Shown: positions 1 to 6,517, counted from the first letter of the stretch. The stretch: 10,431 bases of DNA from Ruminiclostridium sp. (GCA_017550775.1 JAFZOA010000593.1:1-10431), one strand, 5' to 3'. Numbers and translations are program-made. The notes: generated by a model from the sequence alone, not told the origin.

Positions 1-2
1 CG

Positions 3-680
3 CAGAGAGAAACACAGACGATACATAAAAAGCGTTCTCTTGAACTTCCCGAAAAATCAGCGGATATGAAAAGAATATTCGCTTATCTATGCCAAACAAG
101 AAAGATTGACGCAAAAACGGTAGGTGATTTGGTTCACGACGGTCTGCTGTATCAAGACAAACACGGAAATGCTGTGTTCCTACATAAAAACAACATTGGT
201 GAAATCGTCGGTGCTGAACTTCAAGGCACAAACAGCTACAAACGTTTTAAAGGTGTTGCGGCAGGAACAACAGATAGCGTATTCTGTTTGAATATTGGAG
301 TACCAAACAGAGCATACGTTTTTGAAAGCGCAATTGATTTGCTGTCTTTCTATATCGTTGCTGACAGAACGCGGATACAAAACTCGGTACTTGTATCTAT
401 GGCGGGATTAAAACCGAATTTGTTGAAACAGTTCTCCGACAAAGGTATGAAATTGTATTCCTGTGTCGATAACGATGAAAAAGGCATAAAGTTTACATCG
501 GAGAATAAGCTGATACCGTGCAACAAGATATTAAGTGATAATGGTGTCAAGGACTTCAATGAGCTTTTGCAAAAAATTGTAAACGACAACGAATTGGAAA
601 AGTTCAAACAGGAACATTCCGCACCAATAATACCAAAACAAGAAAATACAAGTCCGAAGATACAACACTCCCGACGTTGA
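3..680 (+). CDS. DUF3991/TOPRIM domain protein, 5' truncated by window edge
   Basis: The reading frame is open from base 3, so the gene enters from the left. The ATG at 66 is internal: it lacks a convincing ribosome site, and the upstream residues (LELPEKSADMKRIFAYL) match the usual DUF3991 lead-in. About 225 residues are visible. First comes DUF3991 (YLCQTRKID...DGLLYQD...AVFLHKN), then a TOPRIM fold with the glutamate in VFESAIDLLS and the DxD motif in YSCVDNDEKG, both intact. TOPRIM folds bind Mg2+ and act in primases and topoisomerases. Proteins of this family are usually about 300 residues or more, often with a CHC2-type zinc finger in front, and are common on Firmicutes integrative elements next to relaxases. 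The exact biochemical role is not established; a primase-like role during transfer is inference. The C-terminal 25 residues (Pro/Lys/Gln rich) look like a disordered tail. Confidence 0.8.
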   Translation, partial: QRETQTIHKKRSLELPEKSADMKRIFAYLCQTRKIDAKTVGDLVHDGLLYQDKHGNAVFLHKNNIGEIVGAELQGTNSYKRFKGVAAGTTDSVFCLNIGVPNRAYVFESAIDLLSFYIVADRTRIQNSVLVSMAGLKPNLLKQFSDKGMKLYSCVDNDEKGIKFTSENKLIPCNKILSDNGVKDFNELLQKIVNDNELEKFKQEHSAPIIPKQENTSPKIQHSRR

Positions 681-790
681 TTTGCAAAACTATTGTTTTT
701 ACAAAATTAAAAAATCATCATTTTTGAAAAAAGCCCATTTTGGGATTTCTTCAATATCTGCCTTTTTTTCAAAAATGCAGAAAACGGGTA

Positions 791-805
791 TTAGGGTGTC
801 CCTAA
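791..805. repeat. Short inverted repeat TTAGGG-TGT-CCCTAA upstream of the relaxase
   Basis: Six-base arms are perfectly complementary around a three-base loop. It lies in the AT-rich gap between the TOPRIM gene and the relaxase gene, about 35 bases left of the larger oriT-like hairpin. It could be an accessory relaxase-binding or structure element of the transfer origin. It lacks a T tract, so it is not a typical terminator. Confidence 0.4.
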
Positions 806-837
806 CTCAATGTCAAAATATAACGCGGAGCGGGACA

Positions 838-875
838 TTTTGGCTATTGAGTATAGCTAAAACTTACGCATATAA
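838..875 (+). other. Candidate origin of transfer (oriT) of the MobV relaxase
   Basis: Arms TTTTGGCTAT (838-847) and ATAGCTAAAA (853-862) pair at 9 of 10 positions around a 5-base loop, with one G-T pair possible. The sequence ACTTACGCATAT follows. MobV relaxases (Pre/Mob, pMV158 type) act on a hairpin of this kind placed just upstream of their own gene and nick near the hairpin. Position and structure fit. The nick site itself is not identified, and the call rests on location and general resemblance rather than on a matched consensus. Confidence 0.45.
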
Positions 876-876
876 G
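847..876 (+). promoter_or_regulatory. Candidate relaxase promoter overlapping the oriT hairpin
   Basis: TTGAGT (847-852) and TATAAG (871-876) are separated by 18 bases, and the start codon is about 78 bases downstream. The -35 box lies in the loop and right arm of the hairpin, so relaxase bound to its origin could repress its own transcription. Such autoregulation is known for MobM of pMV158; here it is inference. Confidence 0.4.
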
Positions 877-953
877 AAATGGGCGGCGACGTAAATACAA
901 AAAGTGGCTCCCCGCAAATAATAGACTTTATCCATAAAAGGAGGTTTGGCAGA

Positions 954-2864
954 ATGGATAAAAACACAAAGTCCCTCTCTGTGTCGTTTCGCGTTGACAG
1001 CGGTATTGTTTCCCACAATAATCGTGACTTCATCGCTAAAAACGTAGATAGCGGACGTATCAAGGATAACATAACTTATGTCCGGCAAGATATACACGAA
1101 GTTTACAATGAGCTGTTCGGAACTGCGCTTGCGGAATACAATGCAAAGCAGAAGAAAGCAAGCAGAAAGATTACGGATTACTATGAGCATATCCAAAAGT
1201 CTGATAGAGTAAAACCATACTATGAGATAGTAGTGCAGTTCGGTGATATTGAGAGCTGCGGACAGAATTCGGGCAGATGGGAACAGGCTAAACTTATGCT
1301 TGATGAATACATAAGAGGGTTTGAGCAGAGAAATCCAAATCTGAAAGTTTTTAATGCCGTAATGCACTTAGATGAAGCAACACCGCATTTGCATATAGAT
1401 TTTATTCCAATCGCCCACAAGGTAAAATCGGGTCTGTCCGTAAAGGTTTCTATGAAGGGTGCATTGCAGGAACAGGGTTTCTCTGCGGCAAACAGACTTG
1501 ATAATGAATGGAAAGCCTGGGAAGAAAGCGAGCGTGATGTGATGATCTCAATTCTGCATAGCCACGATCTGAGCCGTGATGTGAAAAATATCAATCGCGC
1601 ACACCTTGATGTTGATGATTACAAGAGATATGCCGCACAACAGCTTGAAGTCAAAAAGCTGAATGAACAGATAAACAAACTCAAACAGAAGAACAGTGAA
1701 GATATTACAGCGGACGAGGTTTCGCTGATTATCAATCAGAATGATGTTATGCGATCGGAGATTATGAAACGCGATGAAAAGATTGCTGACCTTTCAAGGA
1801 AGATCAATGCAAAGCTTGTACCTTATAATATATACTCCGATGAACTGTTGCAGTTTGTGACCGCAGAACTTGACAAGTCCAACATAAAGTATATTGAGGA
1901 CAGCACTGCTGTATATGTTCCTGAATACGCGCTTGAAATGACAAAAGCTATATCCGATACTTTCCGTCCGGTTGATAAAAGCAGTATCCGCGACAAAATC
2001 AAACTTGACATTGACAGGCTCGTTTACACTTGTAACGACTTTGACGATCTGCTCGATAAGCTGCGGGAACGCGGATACAAGATAAAGCACGGAAAGCATA
2101 TCGCTATAAAACCGCCTTTCGGTGAAAAGTTTATCAGAATGAGATCGCTCGGTTTTCCGTATTTGCAGAATAACCTTGAAAAGCGTATGGCAGAAAAGGA
2201 CATATTCATCAATTCTGTGAAAGCCAAAAGTGCGGAACTTCCTGTCTTTGCTCAATCGTTCACCGAAACGGTCATTGATATGACAGTTGAGATTAAGCAT
2301 TTCCGACTTGCACCGAAAAAGTACGACAAAGGGGTTATCTATGTTCTCGATAACGACAGCAATATATCGAATATCGCTAATCAGCTCCTTACGATAAGTG
2401 ATTATAACATTCACTCCTCGGAACAAATGTATGATATGGAAAAATCGGTAAAGCAGAAGATCTCCGATTTGAGTGATAACGTGAAAAGTCATTCTGATGA
2501 AATTGCAACATTGAAATCAGATATATCGCAACTTCATTTTCTCTTTTCTGCTTTGTCCGTTTCTTCCAAAAGAATGGACGCGATGACAAAAACAAAGATA
2601 GCTGCGGCTCAACAGATAGCTAATCGACGCGGTATCACAACAGAGGAAGAAATCACTGCCCTTGAGAAAATGGTTGATGAGGTGTCAAATGCTATAAGAT
2701 CTGCAAAGTCCGAACTATCAGAGGAACAGAAAAAGCTGAAACGTGTGAATGAACTGATCGACACCTATGAGAAAATCGTCAAGGGCAACTATATCGACAA
2801 TCTGATAAAGGCGCAAAAAGAGCTGGCGAGGGGGAGTGATAGCGCTAACTTGAAAAAGCAATAG
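954..2864 (+). CDS. mobV: MobV-family (Pre/Mob) relaxase
   Basis: This enzyme nicks one strand at oriT and stays attached to it, so the element can be mobilised by another element's conjugation machinery. The start at 954 is preferred over the in-frame ATG at 879 because AAAAGGAGG lies 9 bases before it and the Mob_Pre domain begins there; this gives 636 residues. The N-terminal part (about 5-215) shows the SHNNRDF motif near residue 21 and the signature HLDEATPHLHIDF at 138-150, with the His-x-Asp-Glu...Pro-His-x-His set intact. Residues about 225-290 and 515-630 are charged and probably coiled coil. Between them (about 370-440) lies a YTCNDFDDLLDKLRERGYKIK...PPFGEKFIRMRSLG stretch that resembles a C-terminal domain seen in other relaxase classes. 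The gene appears complete. It is followed by a 195-base gap with a new promoter, so it is not in an operon with hsdM. Confidence 0.9.
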   Translation: MDKNTKSLSVSFRVDSGIVSHNNRDFIAKNVDSGRIKDNITYVRQDIHEVYNELFGTALAEYNAKQKKASRKITDYYEHIQKSDRVKPYYEIVVQFGDIESCGQNSGRWEQAKLMLDEYIRGFEQRNPNLKVFNAVMHLDEATPHLHIDFIPIAHKVKSGLSVKVSMKGALQEQGFSAANRLDNEWKAWEESERDVMISILHSHDLSRDVKNINRAHLDVDDYKRYAAQQLEVKKLNEQINKLKQKNSEDITADEVSLIINQNDVMRSEIMKRDEKIADLSRKINAKLVPYNIYSDELLQFVTAELDKSNIKYIEDSTAVYVPEYALEMTKAISDTFRPVDKSSIRDKIKLDIDRLVYTCNDFDDLLDKLRERGYKIKHGKHIAIKPPFGEKFIRMRSLGFPYLQNNLEKRMAEKDIFINSVKAKSAELPVFAQSFTETVIDMTVEIKHFRLAPKKYDKGVIYVLDNDSNISNIANQLLTISDYNIHSSEQMYDMEKSVKQKISDLSDNVKSHSDEIATLKSDISQLHFLFSALSVSSKRMDAMTKTKIAAAQQIANRRGITTEEEITALEKMVDEVSNAIRSAKSELSEEQKKLKRVNELIDTYEKIVKGNYIDNLIKAQKELARGSDSANLKKQ

Positions 2865-2948
2865 TCTTTAAGATACCAGGGAGATCAATTGTTCAATAAC
2901 GCCTAAGTTGACATATTGTGTTTAATCGACCATTTTATATTATAAATC

Positions 2949-2977
2949 TTGACAAAGCTGTATATATGTGTTATAAT
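2949..2977 (+). promoter_or_regulatory. Consensus sigma-70/SigA promoter for hsdM
   Basis: TTGACA (2949-2954), 17 bases, TATAAT (2972-2977): both boxes are perfect and the spacing is optimal. The expected start of transcription is near 2984, giving a leader of about 75 bases before the hsdM start codon. It would also transcribe the overlapping hsdS remnant. Confidence 0.85.
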
Positions 2978-3059
2978 TATTGTGGTTTTTTATGATTTTC
3001 AACAGAATTATTACTTGCCGTTTGTAAAATATTTACTAAAATGGTATCGGAGGTAAAAA

Positions 3060-4631
3060 ATGCCTAAAACAGTAGAGAAGAAAAAAATAAATATGGAAGA
3101 AGCACTTTGGCAATCTGCGGATAAACTTCGCGGCTCTGTAGAACCTTCAGAATACAAACACGTTGTTTTGAGCTTAATCTTTCTCAAATACGCAAGTGAC
3201 AGATTTGAAGAACAGCGCAGCAAGATAATTGCTGCCGGCAGGGAGAAATTTGTTGATGTTAAGGCTTTTTATACACAAGATAATGTTTTCTTTCTTACGC
3301 CGGAATGTAGATGGTCATATATTATGGAGAATGCAAAACAGGATAATATTGCTCTCCTTATAGATACAGCTCTTAATACTATTGAGAAAAATAACGATCA
3401 GCTAAAAGGAGCGCTCCCTGATAACTACTATTCTCGGTTAGGTTTAGATACGTCGAAATTATCCGCTTTGCTTGATGTTATTGACGGGATAGAGTTGACC
3501 GCTGACAAAGAGCAGGACATCATCGGTAGAGTTTACGAATATTTTTTAAGCAAGTTTGCATTAAAGGAAGGTAAAGGAAAAGGTGAATTCTATACACCAA
3601 AGACAGTTGTAAATCTTATTGCCGAACTTTTAGAACCGTATTCGGGAATACTCTATGACCCGTGCTGTGGCAGCGGCGGTATGTTTGTACAGTCTATAAA
3701 GTTCGTAGAAGCACATTCGGGAAATAAGAAAAATGTTTCAGTTTACGGACAGGAGCTTACTAATACTACATATAAACTTGCGAAAATGAACTTGGCTATA
3801 AGAGGTATATCCGCAAATCTTGGCGAACAAGCGGCTGATACCTTCTTGAACGATCAGCACAAAGATTTAAAAGCAGATTTCATAATGGCAAATCCGCCCT
3901 TTAATCAGAAAGATTGGAGAGCAGACAGCGAACTTACCTCTGATCCGCGTTGGAACGGTTACGATGTACCTCCCACAAGCAATGCAAACTATGGTTGGAT
4001 TTTGAATATAGTATCAAAACTGTCCCAAAACGGTACAGCAGGCTTTCTGCTTGCAAACGGTGCTTTATCAGACAGCGGAACGGAGTTGTCTATAAGAACA
4101 CAGCTTATCAAAAATAAGCTGATTGAGGCTATAATCATTTTACCGCGAAACTTGTTCTATACAACTGATATAAGTGTCACTCTTTGGATACTGAACAAAA
4201 ATAAAAAAGCTCGTACTGTTGAGCAGAACGGAAAAGTAAAGCACTTCCGTGATCGTGAAGATGAAATTCTCTTTATGGATTTAAGGCAAATGGGCAGTCC
4301 GTATGAGAAGAAATACGTCGAACTTACGGAAGATGAACGTAAAAAAGTTACAGATGTATTCCACGCTTGGCAACAGGAAGGATATGAAGAAACGTATAGA
4401 AATATCCCCGAATTCTGTTATAGTGCCAATTGTAGTGAAGTAGAAGAAAAGGGATATACGCTTGTACCGAGCCGCTATATAGAGTTTATCAACCGTGATG
4501 AAAACATTGATTATGATACAAAGATGACCGAATTACAGTCTGAACTGACAGAATTGCTTAAACAGGAAGAACAATCAAAGAAAGACTTGCTCGGTGTATT
4601 TAAGGAGTTGGGATATGAGATCAAATTATGA
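3060..4631 (+). CDS. hsdM: Type I restriction-modification DNA methyltransferase subunit M
   Basis: HsdM transfers a methyl group from S-adenosylmethionine to adenine in the site chosen by HsdS; M2S is the active methylase and HsdR adds cleavage. The protein is 523 residues, normal for the family, with CGGAGG 6 bases before the ATG. The N-terminal helical domain (about 12-150, NMEEALWQSADKLRG) contacts HsdS and DNA. GEFYTP at 175-180 precedes the N6-adenine methylase core. The SAM-binding motif is DPCCGSGG (200-207), with Cys in place of the common Ala, and the catalytic NPPF is at 278-281. All key motifs are intact, so the polypeptide should fold. Its partner hsdS overlaps it by 17 bases but is truncated, and no hsdR is in the window. 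HsdM alone does not normally recognise a site, so it is probably inactive unless an HsdS is supplied elsewhere. Confidence 0.95.
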   Translation: MPKTVEKKKINMEEALWQSADKLRGSVEPSEYKHVVLSLIFLKYASDRFEEQRSKIIAAGREKFVDVKAFYTQDNVFFLTPECRWSYIMENAKQDNIALLIDTALNTIEKNNDQLKGALPDNYYSRLGLDTSKLSALLDVIDGIELTADKEQDIIGRVYEYFLSKFALKEGKGKGEFYTPKTVVNLIAELLEPYSGILYDPCCGSGGMFVQSIKFVEAHSGNKKNVSVYGQELTNTTYKLAKMNLAIRGISANLGEQAADTFLNDQHKDLKADFIMANPPFNQKDWRADSELTSDPRWNGYDVPPTSNANYGWILNIVSKLSQNGTAGFLLANGALSDSGTELSIRTQLIKNKLIEAIIILPRNLFYTTDISVTLWILNKNKKARTVEQNGKVKHFRDREDEILFMDLRQMGSPYEKKYVELTEDERKKVTDVFHAWQQEGYEETYRNIPEFCYSANCSEVEEKGYTLVPSRYIEFINRDENIDYDTKMTELQSELTELLKQEEQSKKDLLGVFKELGYEIKL

Positions 4632-4857
4632 TGTTTTAGGAAATCATATCCGGTTGGTAGATACCCGCAATATTGACCTTGCGACTAACAAGGTGCTTGG
4701 AATAAATATTGATAAGTATTTTATGCCCTCTGTTGCTAATGTAATCGGTACTGATTTAAGCAAATATAAACTGATAAGCAAAGGATTGTTTGCTTGTAAT
4801 CCTATGCACGTTGGACGTGACGAACGTCTTCCTGTAGCTTTATATACCGTAAGGTGA
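4615..4857 (+). pseudogene. hsdS: Truncated type I specificity subunit (hsdS N-terminal remnant)
   Basis: The ATG at 4615 overlaps the end of hsdM, with AAGGAG 7 bases upstream: the normal translational coupling of hsdM and hsdS. Only 80 residues remain, against roughly 370-450 for a working HsdS. They cover the beginning of the first target-recognition domain (YDVLGNHIRLVDTRNIDL...GINIDKYFMPS) up to the conserved NPMHVGRDERLP block, and the frame then ends at ALYTVR. The second half of the first domain, both spacer helices and the second recognition domain are absent. The stop codon directly abuts the -35 box of the next gene's promoter, so the break coincides with the left edge of an inserted unit. 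A short DNA-contact fragment without function is the likeliest product. Confidence 0.85.
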
Positions 4858-4886
4858 TTGACAAGGTAATGTTAGTATGATATAAT
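4858..4886 (+). promoter_or_regulatory. Consensus extended -10 promoter of the first small unit
   Basis: TTGACA (4858-4863), 17 bases, TATAAT (4881-4886), with TG one base ahead of the -10 box. All consensus positions are met. It begins on the base after the hsdS stop codon. The expected start of transcription is near 4893. Confidence 0.85.
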
Positions 4887-4920
4887 AACAATTGAGCTTT
4901 ATGTAGCGGGGTGATAATAA

Positions 4921-5229
4921 TTGTTGGTGCAAAAAAGGATTAACGGTGTTTTATATGATATTAGCAAAGCTGAAATGATTGCGTCCTATGCGTATCGTGA
5001 CTATCACGAAAATGACTATTATTGTGAGGAGCTCTACCAAAAAAATAACGGCGAATATTTTCTTTTGGGTTATGGAAACTGTGAAAGTAAATACGCCTTA
5101 CACCCTAATCAAAAAAGTAAGTATGGAATTGGCTCTGATATTATTCCCCTTTCAGATAGCGAGGCAATTGAATGGATGATAAAACATTCTCGCGGTACAT
5201 ACAACAGGTTATATCGACAAAAGCACTAA
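4921..5229 (+). CDS. Small protein of unknown function, first one-gene unit
   Basis: A 102-residue cytosolic protein with no signal peptide or membrane segment. There is no suitable ATG: the start is probably TTG at 4921 (or TTG 4924 or GTG 4927), with GGGGTGA 6 bases before 4921. The gene lies between a perfect promoter and a strong terminator, which argues that it is real. Visible pattern: RINGVLYDISKAEMIASY at the N-terminus, a Tyr-rich middle (DYYCEELYQKNNGEYFLLGYG), and IIPLSDSEAIEWMIKH near the C-terminus. I associate this INGxxY...LYxKxxGEYFL...IxPLSxxEAxxW layout with small uncharacterised proteins on Firmicutes mobile elements; that is recollection, not a search, and no function is known to me. 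It sits where hsdS is broken, so a role in defence, counter-defence or element upkeep is possible but unproven. Confidence 0.7.
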   Translation: MLVQKRINGVLYDISKAEMIASYAYRDYHENDYYCEELYQKNNGEYFLLGYGNCESKYALHPNQKSKYGIGSDIIPLSDSEAIEWMIKHSRGTYNRLYRQKH

Positions 5230-5266
5230 ACGACTTACCGTTATGAAACACGATAAGTCGTTTTTA
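5228..5266 (+). terminator. Rho-independent terminator of the first small unit
   Basis: AAACGACTTA (5228-5237) pairs perfectly with TAAGTCGTTT (5254-5263). After one C-A mismatch the stem continues with CGT/ACG, and the loop has 8 bases. The T-run at 5261-5265 follows the stem. It overlaps the stop codon of the 102-residue gene. The arrangement, including the C-A mismatch, is shared with the terminator at 5969-6007. Confidence 0.85.
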
Positions 5267-5358
5267 TTTCAGTATTGTTTTATTCTTTTCCACTGTTTTC
5301 AATGCTTTCAAACAAAGTTAATTCTAATTGGCCTATGTTAATCGTTTACACGGCTTAA

Positions 5359-5374
5359 CAAAGAACTTTCTTTG
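5359..5374. repeat. Perfect palindrome CAAAGAACTTTCTTTG in the gap between the two small units
   Basis: Seven-base arms are fully complementary around a CT centre, in an otherwise structureless AT-rich gap (5267-5440). It may be a protein-binding site, a recombination scar or chance. Nothing else in the gap is supported, apart from short open stretches without a start. Confidence 0.35.
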
Positions 5375-5440
5375 ATTTTATTATAAATTCTAATGTTTTT
5401 AGGCTCAAAAATGAAGAGATAGATTTAGCTACAAAGTCAA

Positions 5441-5469
5441 TTGACTTACGGCTTGATATATGGTAGAAT
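5441..5469 (+). promoter_or_regulatory. Extended -10 promoter of the second small unit
   Basis: TTGACT (5441-5446), 17 bases, TAGAAT (5464-5469), with TG one base ahead of the -10 box. One mismatch in each box. Transcription would begin near 5476, which rules out the upstream in-frame TTG at 5441 as start codon and supports the ATG at 5498. Confidence 0.75.
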
Positions 5470-5497
5470 AAGGCAAATTCATAGGAGGTATGTGCTT

Positions 5498-5956
5498 ATG
5501 TTAAAAATGCCGTCTAAAGCATTTAGAAACCGATGTACTGCTTTTTCTCTTTCAGAACTGACCTTTGCAGAGAATAAATTGGTTGCCGACAAGCATTATA
5601 GTGACTGTATGATGCTCGATGAATTGTTCTATGAGCAACTATTAACATCTGTTGAGAATAACTTCAACCTATACTATCCGCCTGTTTATGGAATTTTCAA
5701 TGGAAATTGGTCACCAACAAGCATAAAGCCTGAATTGTTGAAAAACGTCACGGAAATGGTAAAAGAAGTTGACAGGCACGATACTCCGGTAAAAGTCAAA
5801 GACCGTTTTAAGGGCGATATAGCAAAATTTGTGCTTGGTGGAGAAGTGCGATACGCTTGTATTGACAACTGTAAACTGACATTTGAAACACATACAGCTT
5901 TATGTAAAGATGTCTATGACCGCTATTATACGCTTTTGGAAAGAGGATATATATAA
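5498..5956 (+). CDS. Protein of unknown function, second one-gene unit
   Basis: A 152-residue soluble protein with no signal peptide or membrane helix. The ATG at 5498 has AGGAGG 9 bases upstream and lies about 20 bases after the predicted transcription start. I recognise no family. Features: a basic N-terminus (MLKMPSKAFRNRC), a short acidic/aromatic segment (MMLDELFYEQLL, about 39-50), an Asn/Tyr/Pro stretch (NNFNLYYPPVYGIFNGNW, 54-71), a charged helix-like segment (about 80-106) and a Cys-containing C-terminal part (YACIDNCKLTF). Five cysteines are present but with no clear metal-binding spacing. It is a free-standing transcription unit with its own terminator, parallel to the 102-residue gene and convergent with the XRE regulator. 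Accessory or defence function is only an inference from position. Confidence 0.7.
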   Translation: MLKMPSKAFRNRCTAFSLSELTFAENKLVADKHYSDCMMLDELFYEQLLTSVENNFNLYYPPVYGIFNGNWSPTSIKPELLKNVTEMVKEVDRHDTPVKVKDRFKGDIAKFVLGGEVRYACIDNCKLTFETHTALCKDVYDRYYTLLERGYI

Positions 5957-5968
5957 ATTGTTAGTCAC

Positions 5969-6007
5969 AAAACAGCTTACCGTGAAAAACACGATAAGCT
6001 GTTTTTT
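5969..6007. terminator. Bidirectional terminator between the second unit and the XRE gene
   Basis: AAAACAGCTTA (5969-5979) pairs perfectly with TAAGCTGTTTT (5995-6005). After one C-A mismatch the stem continues with CGT/ACG, and the loop has 7 bases. T-runs follow the stem on both strands (TTTTTT at 6002-6007 on the plus strand, TTTT on the minus strand). It therefore serves the 152-residue gene and also the XRE gene, which ends at 6016. Its layout matches the terminator at 5228-5266, with compensating changes in the lower stem. Confidence 0.85.
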
Positions 6008-6015
6008 AGTATGCC

Positions 6016-6369
6016 TTATTTCTTATCAGCATTGACGTTATCACCGTCACTCACAATTGCCTCCGCAAATAGGGTTATCAGCTTTTCAATCTGCTTTCGC
6101 TTTTTATCAGGAAGTGACGCTATCATCAAGTTGATTTTGGGATTGTCGTTATAGGGGCTTGTGCCGAAGATCAGAAAATCAGTAGTAACATTTAGGGCGG
6201 CAGCTACTTTTGCCAAAGACTGCACCTTCATACTGTTCTTTCCTGTTTCGGCGGTATCTATAAAGTCTGTTGACATCTCGGAAAGTTCTGCAAGTCTTTC
6301 GCGGGTATATCCTCTTTCTTTTCGGGTCTGCCGTATTCTGCTACCTATTGCCTCGTTTGAAATATCCAC
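6016..6369 (-). CDS. XRE-family helix-turn-helix transcriptional regulator
   Basis: A 117-residue DNA-binding protein. The start is GTG at 6369, preceded by AAAGGGGG about 10 bases upstream. The Cro/CI-type HTH spans about residues 7-68 (IGSRIRQTRKERGYTRERLAELSEMSTDFIDTAETGKNS...LAKVAAALNVTTDFLIFG), typical of single-domain repressors. The tail (about 75-117) is helical and Lys-rich, perhaps for dimerisation, and shows no peptidase or ligand domain. The gene is divergent from the SLOG gene across a 148-base region with repeated motifs, so it probably represses itself and perhaps its neighbour. XRE regulators of this size are common on mobile elements, either controlling element functions or in toxin-antitoxin modules. 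No toxin is evident here unless one of the neighbouring unknown genes fills that role. Confidence 0.9.
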   Translation of the reverse strand: MDISNEAIGSRIRQTRKERGYTRERLAELSEMSTDFIDTAETGKNSMKVQSLAKVAAALNVTTDFLIFGTSPYNDNPKINLMIASLPDKKRKQIEKLITLFAEAIVSDGDNVNADKK

Positions 6370-6392
6370 GTTTAAACGCCCCCTTTATATAT

Positions 6393-6421
6393 ATTATAGC
6401 AAGATTTAAGGACATTATAAA
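6393..6421 (-). promoter_or_regulatory. Candidate promoter of the XRE gene
   Basis: Read on the minus strand, a perfect TATAAT lies at 6398-6393, and 17 bases upstream is TTTATA (6421-6416), a poor -35 box. A weak -35 combined with nearby repeats suits a regulated promoter. The XRE start codon is about 24 bases downstream of the -10 box. Confidence 0.5.
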
Positions 6422-6455
6422 CCGAATACAATCGGATATAAAAACCGAATATAAT
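6419..6455. repeat. Direct repeat AAACCGAATA(C/T)AAT, candidate operator
   Basis: Copies at 6419-6432 and 6442-6455 differ at one base and are 23 bases apart, about two helical turns. A partial inverse copy (TCGGATAT, 6432-6439) lies between them. The repeats sit between the two divergent promoters and touch the XRE -35 box, the position expected for a repressor operator. Binding by the adjacent XRE protein is inference. Confidence 0.45.
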
Positions 6456-6466
6456 ACGAATTTTTA

Positions 6467-6495
6467 TTGACTTCCAAATCTCTAACAGCTATAAT
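6467..6495 (+). promoter_or_regulatory. Promoter of the SLOG gene
   Basis: TTGACT (6467-6472), 17 bases, TATAAT (6490-6495): eleven of twelve consensus bases with optimal spacing. Transcription would begin near 6502, so the ATG at 6506 is too close to be used and the ATG at 6518 is favoured. Confidence 0.8.
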
Positions 6496-6517
6496 AAAGT
6501 AAAGGATGGTGATTGTA

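Noticed and set aside
682..894. 70-codon open frame between the TOPRIM gene and the relaxase.
   Set aside because: It lacks a ribosome site, has low-complexity Lys/Ser/Phe composition and covers the oriT-like hairpin; more likely non-coding.
879..953. Alternative earlier start for the relaxase at 879.
   Set aside because: No ribosome site precedes it, the extra 25 residues are unlike Mob proteins, and the ATG at 954 has an ideal AAAAGGAGG.
2908..2941. Second promoter-like pair TTGACA (2908) and TATATT (2936) before hsdM.
   Set aside because: Spacing is 22 bases and no good -10 lies at 17 bases; the perfect promoter at 2949-2977 explains the gene.
5279..5345. Minus-strand tail reading NIGQLELTLFESIENSGKE before a stop.
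   Set aside because: It looks protein-like but is about 20 codons, lacks a start and terminator, and matches no family I can name.
5359..5466. Open stretch encoding ...RLKNEEIDLATKSIDLRLDIW, sharing IDLAT with the hsdS remnant.
   Set aside because: Only five residues match, it has no start, and it overlaps the second unit's promoter; treated as chance.
6506..6517. ATG at 6506 as start of the SLOG gene.
   Set aside because: It lies only about 4 bases from the predicted transcription start, leaving no ribosome site.
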